NCBI GenBank assembly: GCA_947247005.1
Contig: OX365944.1
Location: forward strand, 7,390,501 to 7,454,500
Source: Spisula solida
Lineage: Eukaryota; Mollusca; Bivalvia; Venerida; Mactridae
DNA: 64,000 nucleotides
Reading direction: 5' to 3'
In this document: positions 62,201 to 64,000 of the stretch, one piece after another
How positions within the stretch are numbered: the stretch's first letter is position 1
Layout of the letters: every line of letters starts with the position of its first letter
Translations under genes and position numbers: made by a program
The notes under the pieces: generated by a model
Told to the model about the DNA's origin: nothing
The model's database searches: none
What the model saw: the letters and a program-made list of their open reading frames with translations, nothing else

Positions 62201-64000
62201 AGCAACTGACAACTTCTCCACATGTGGAGGACATGACCATAGCCAATGTCATGGAAGGACATAATCTCACTCCCTTGACCCATTATTGAACCCAAATTAA
62301 TTGGGAGACCAGAGTGTGCTCTAATCACTGTCCTCACCAGGAGGGATTTTTATCAATACAGTATTATGCTAGGAGTTGAATCAACAAACTAACCGGTAAA
62401 AAAGATATTTCATCTCTCATAACATGAATTATACCCCACTTATCAGGGGTTGCCCTTGTTGAAGTTGACCATTTGACCTGTGTACTGACCAGGGAATACA
62501 AACCAACCTTGGAACTCCCCCAATAACCCATGGAGTTAGCTGGTCTAAAGCTTACATGTCATGTCATCAACATACATGTATAAGTATAGAAGTTGTAAAA
62601 TGCTTCAAAATGAGCACAGAATCCTACTTTAATACATTTTGTAGCTCAGAACTACTAGGAATACTGAAAGATAATTACCAGGGTGATTAACACGAACAGT
62701 ATTTTGATGACCGAAGTGTTTACGTGAAACAGTGGTGAATATTTTTGCCAATACAACATTACTGGCAGTTCTAGAGATGGGGGTAGTATTGTGAAATGCT
62801 TGTATTTATTACTAATCTAATGTAGAGAGGAACATGAATCATGTGTCTATAATCAGTAGCAATTGATTTCTCTCCTGGAACTCTCACTTTCTCTTATCCT
62901 GGAATCTTTATTGGACATGGTGGCGGTCTCACATACTGTCTGTATGATACTACTTGGTATTTCAAGCTTCCTTTATTGTAATTATTACAATGGTATTCTT
63001 TATAGTTTTCCTGTGGTTTAAATTAATGATAAACACTAAAAGGTAACAAAGCATTCCATAGAGCCAATAAAAAATTATATTGTAATACATATTTGAACAA
63101 TCAAACAGTTAGCCTGATGAACCAGTATATTATAAGCATGTGTGTTACTGTATTGATCTGATACTTTTACATTTGAAAGCATTCCTGGCAGGTCCCTTTT
63201 CATGGACAACATGTCACATGAAACATAAATATACAACAGGTTGGAGGCATTGTGATTGGCAAACAATAAAGATACCAGACTACCAGTTAAAGTATCATGT
63301 CAAGTAGCAACAAAACCTGAAAACACCCAGCTACTGTTGGACCCGACAGCACCATAAAATGTTCATATACAGTAGAATCTATACTCCATCAAGTGTATCT
63401 CCCATTAGATTGTCATCAATGATATTTAACTAAATGTCAACAAAGACAACTTTATGTAGTTCCAAGGTGGTCTTTACAGACAGATTGACTGTATGTAAAC
63501 AAACACATAAGTTACAAAATAGTTTAACAGAAGAGTCAAAAGTGATAATTCATGATTACAATTTTATCAAGCTTGATATTCTCTTTAATTTAACATGACA
63601 TGGCAAGTACAGTAACACAGTAGCACTGTAAGATATCGGGTGAAAGTTGAAGAAACACACGCCTACTACAACATATTACAGATTGTTATCAGAGCCACTC
63701 CTAAAACATCTGCAAAGCATTACACTGCATGGGCTGTTTTCAAAAAAATGGCTAGTTAAGGTTTTTCCTCAATAAAATATATTCTAAACTGAATATTCTT
63801 ATATCTTTTACCCTTAAACATATCATTTGATGTCATAAAATAGTCTGTGAAGTTTGAAAGAAATAGCATAACAGAAAAAAAAGTTATGATAAAAAAACAT
63901 GTCAAAAATGTCAGGAGGGAAACAAAAAAACGTGACAGTTTTCAACAATTACATAATTCAGGACATTCCTGTGAAATATATTGATGAGTTTCAAAGTTAC
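59252..64000. other. Receptor upstream intron, no exon recognised
   Basis: No cysteine-rich or other extracellular-domain exon was seen on the minus strand. Small duplications at 59745-59805, 61075-61155 (CCTCTGGATCTGCGC, three units) and 61640-61720. Confidence 0.5.

Overview
This is a eukaryotic, AT-rich, intron- and transposon-dense window. Its repeat families (GTCACAGTGACCTTGACC tandem units ending in a CCGACCGACC tract, AGCTCACCT hairpin elements, tRNA-headed SINEs, many short MITEs) and its gene content point to a mollusc, most likely a bivalve. The species cannot be fixed from sequence alone. There are no bacterial-style operons, CRISPR arrays or confirmed free-standing tRNA/rRNA genes.

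Three protein-coding genes can be modelled exon by exon. (1) Minus strand, 30082 to 17093: mitochondrial tyrosyl-tRNA synthetase (YARS2), complete, 12 exons, 466 codons. (2) Plus strand, 32426 to 42213: the huntingtin-associated protein HAP40/F8A, complete, 12 exons, 316 codons. These two are divergent and separated by 2.3 kb that now holds a 5'-truncated LINE. (3) Minus strand, 59251 to 51540: the last three exons of a single-pass membrane receptor (Thr-rich stalk, transmembrane helix, about 250-residue tail with YxxM, YxN, NxxY and RPLPPLP signalling motifs). Its ectodomain lies beyond the right edge. A MEGF10/Draper-like identity is possible but unproven.

Layout: 1-4937 is gene-free repeat-rich DNA. 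4938-6788 is flanked by mariner-type inverted repeats and holds a tandem array packed with AGGTCA hexamers. 6815-16940 is an AGCTCACCT-type element split by a 9.2-kb insertion made of an 1818-bp unit: two complete copies plus a third whose middle is replaced by 4.1 kb of other sequence. 17093-30082 is YARS2, with introns full of MITEs (hAT, pogo, MULE, TTAA types), a SINE and a 33-bp minisatellite. 30083-32425 is the divergent intergenic region with the LINE piece. 32426-42213 is HAP40. 42214-51539 is intergenic with a second LINE fragment, a palindromic MITE and a 16-bp minisatellite. 51540-64000 is the receptor 3' part and upstream intron.

Most striking is the 7227-16462 array. The 1818-bp unit appears base-identical between copies, carries six hairpin-forming sub-repeats inside an inverted-repeat-bounded module, ends in a 3' stem-loop, and sits between copies of TATTATTT with a recognisable empty-site sequence nearby. 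It fits no standard transposon class that I can name with certainty; a Helitron-like/HINE-type or satellite-forming element is the leading idea.
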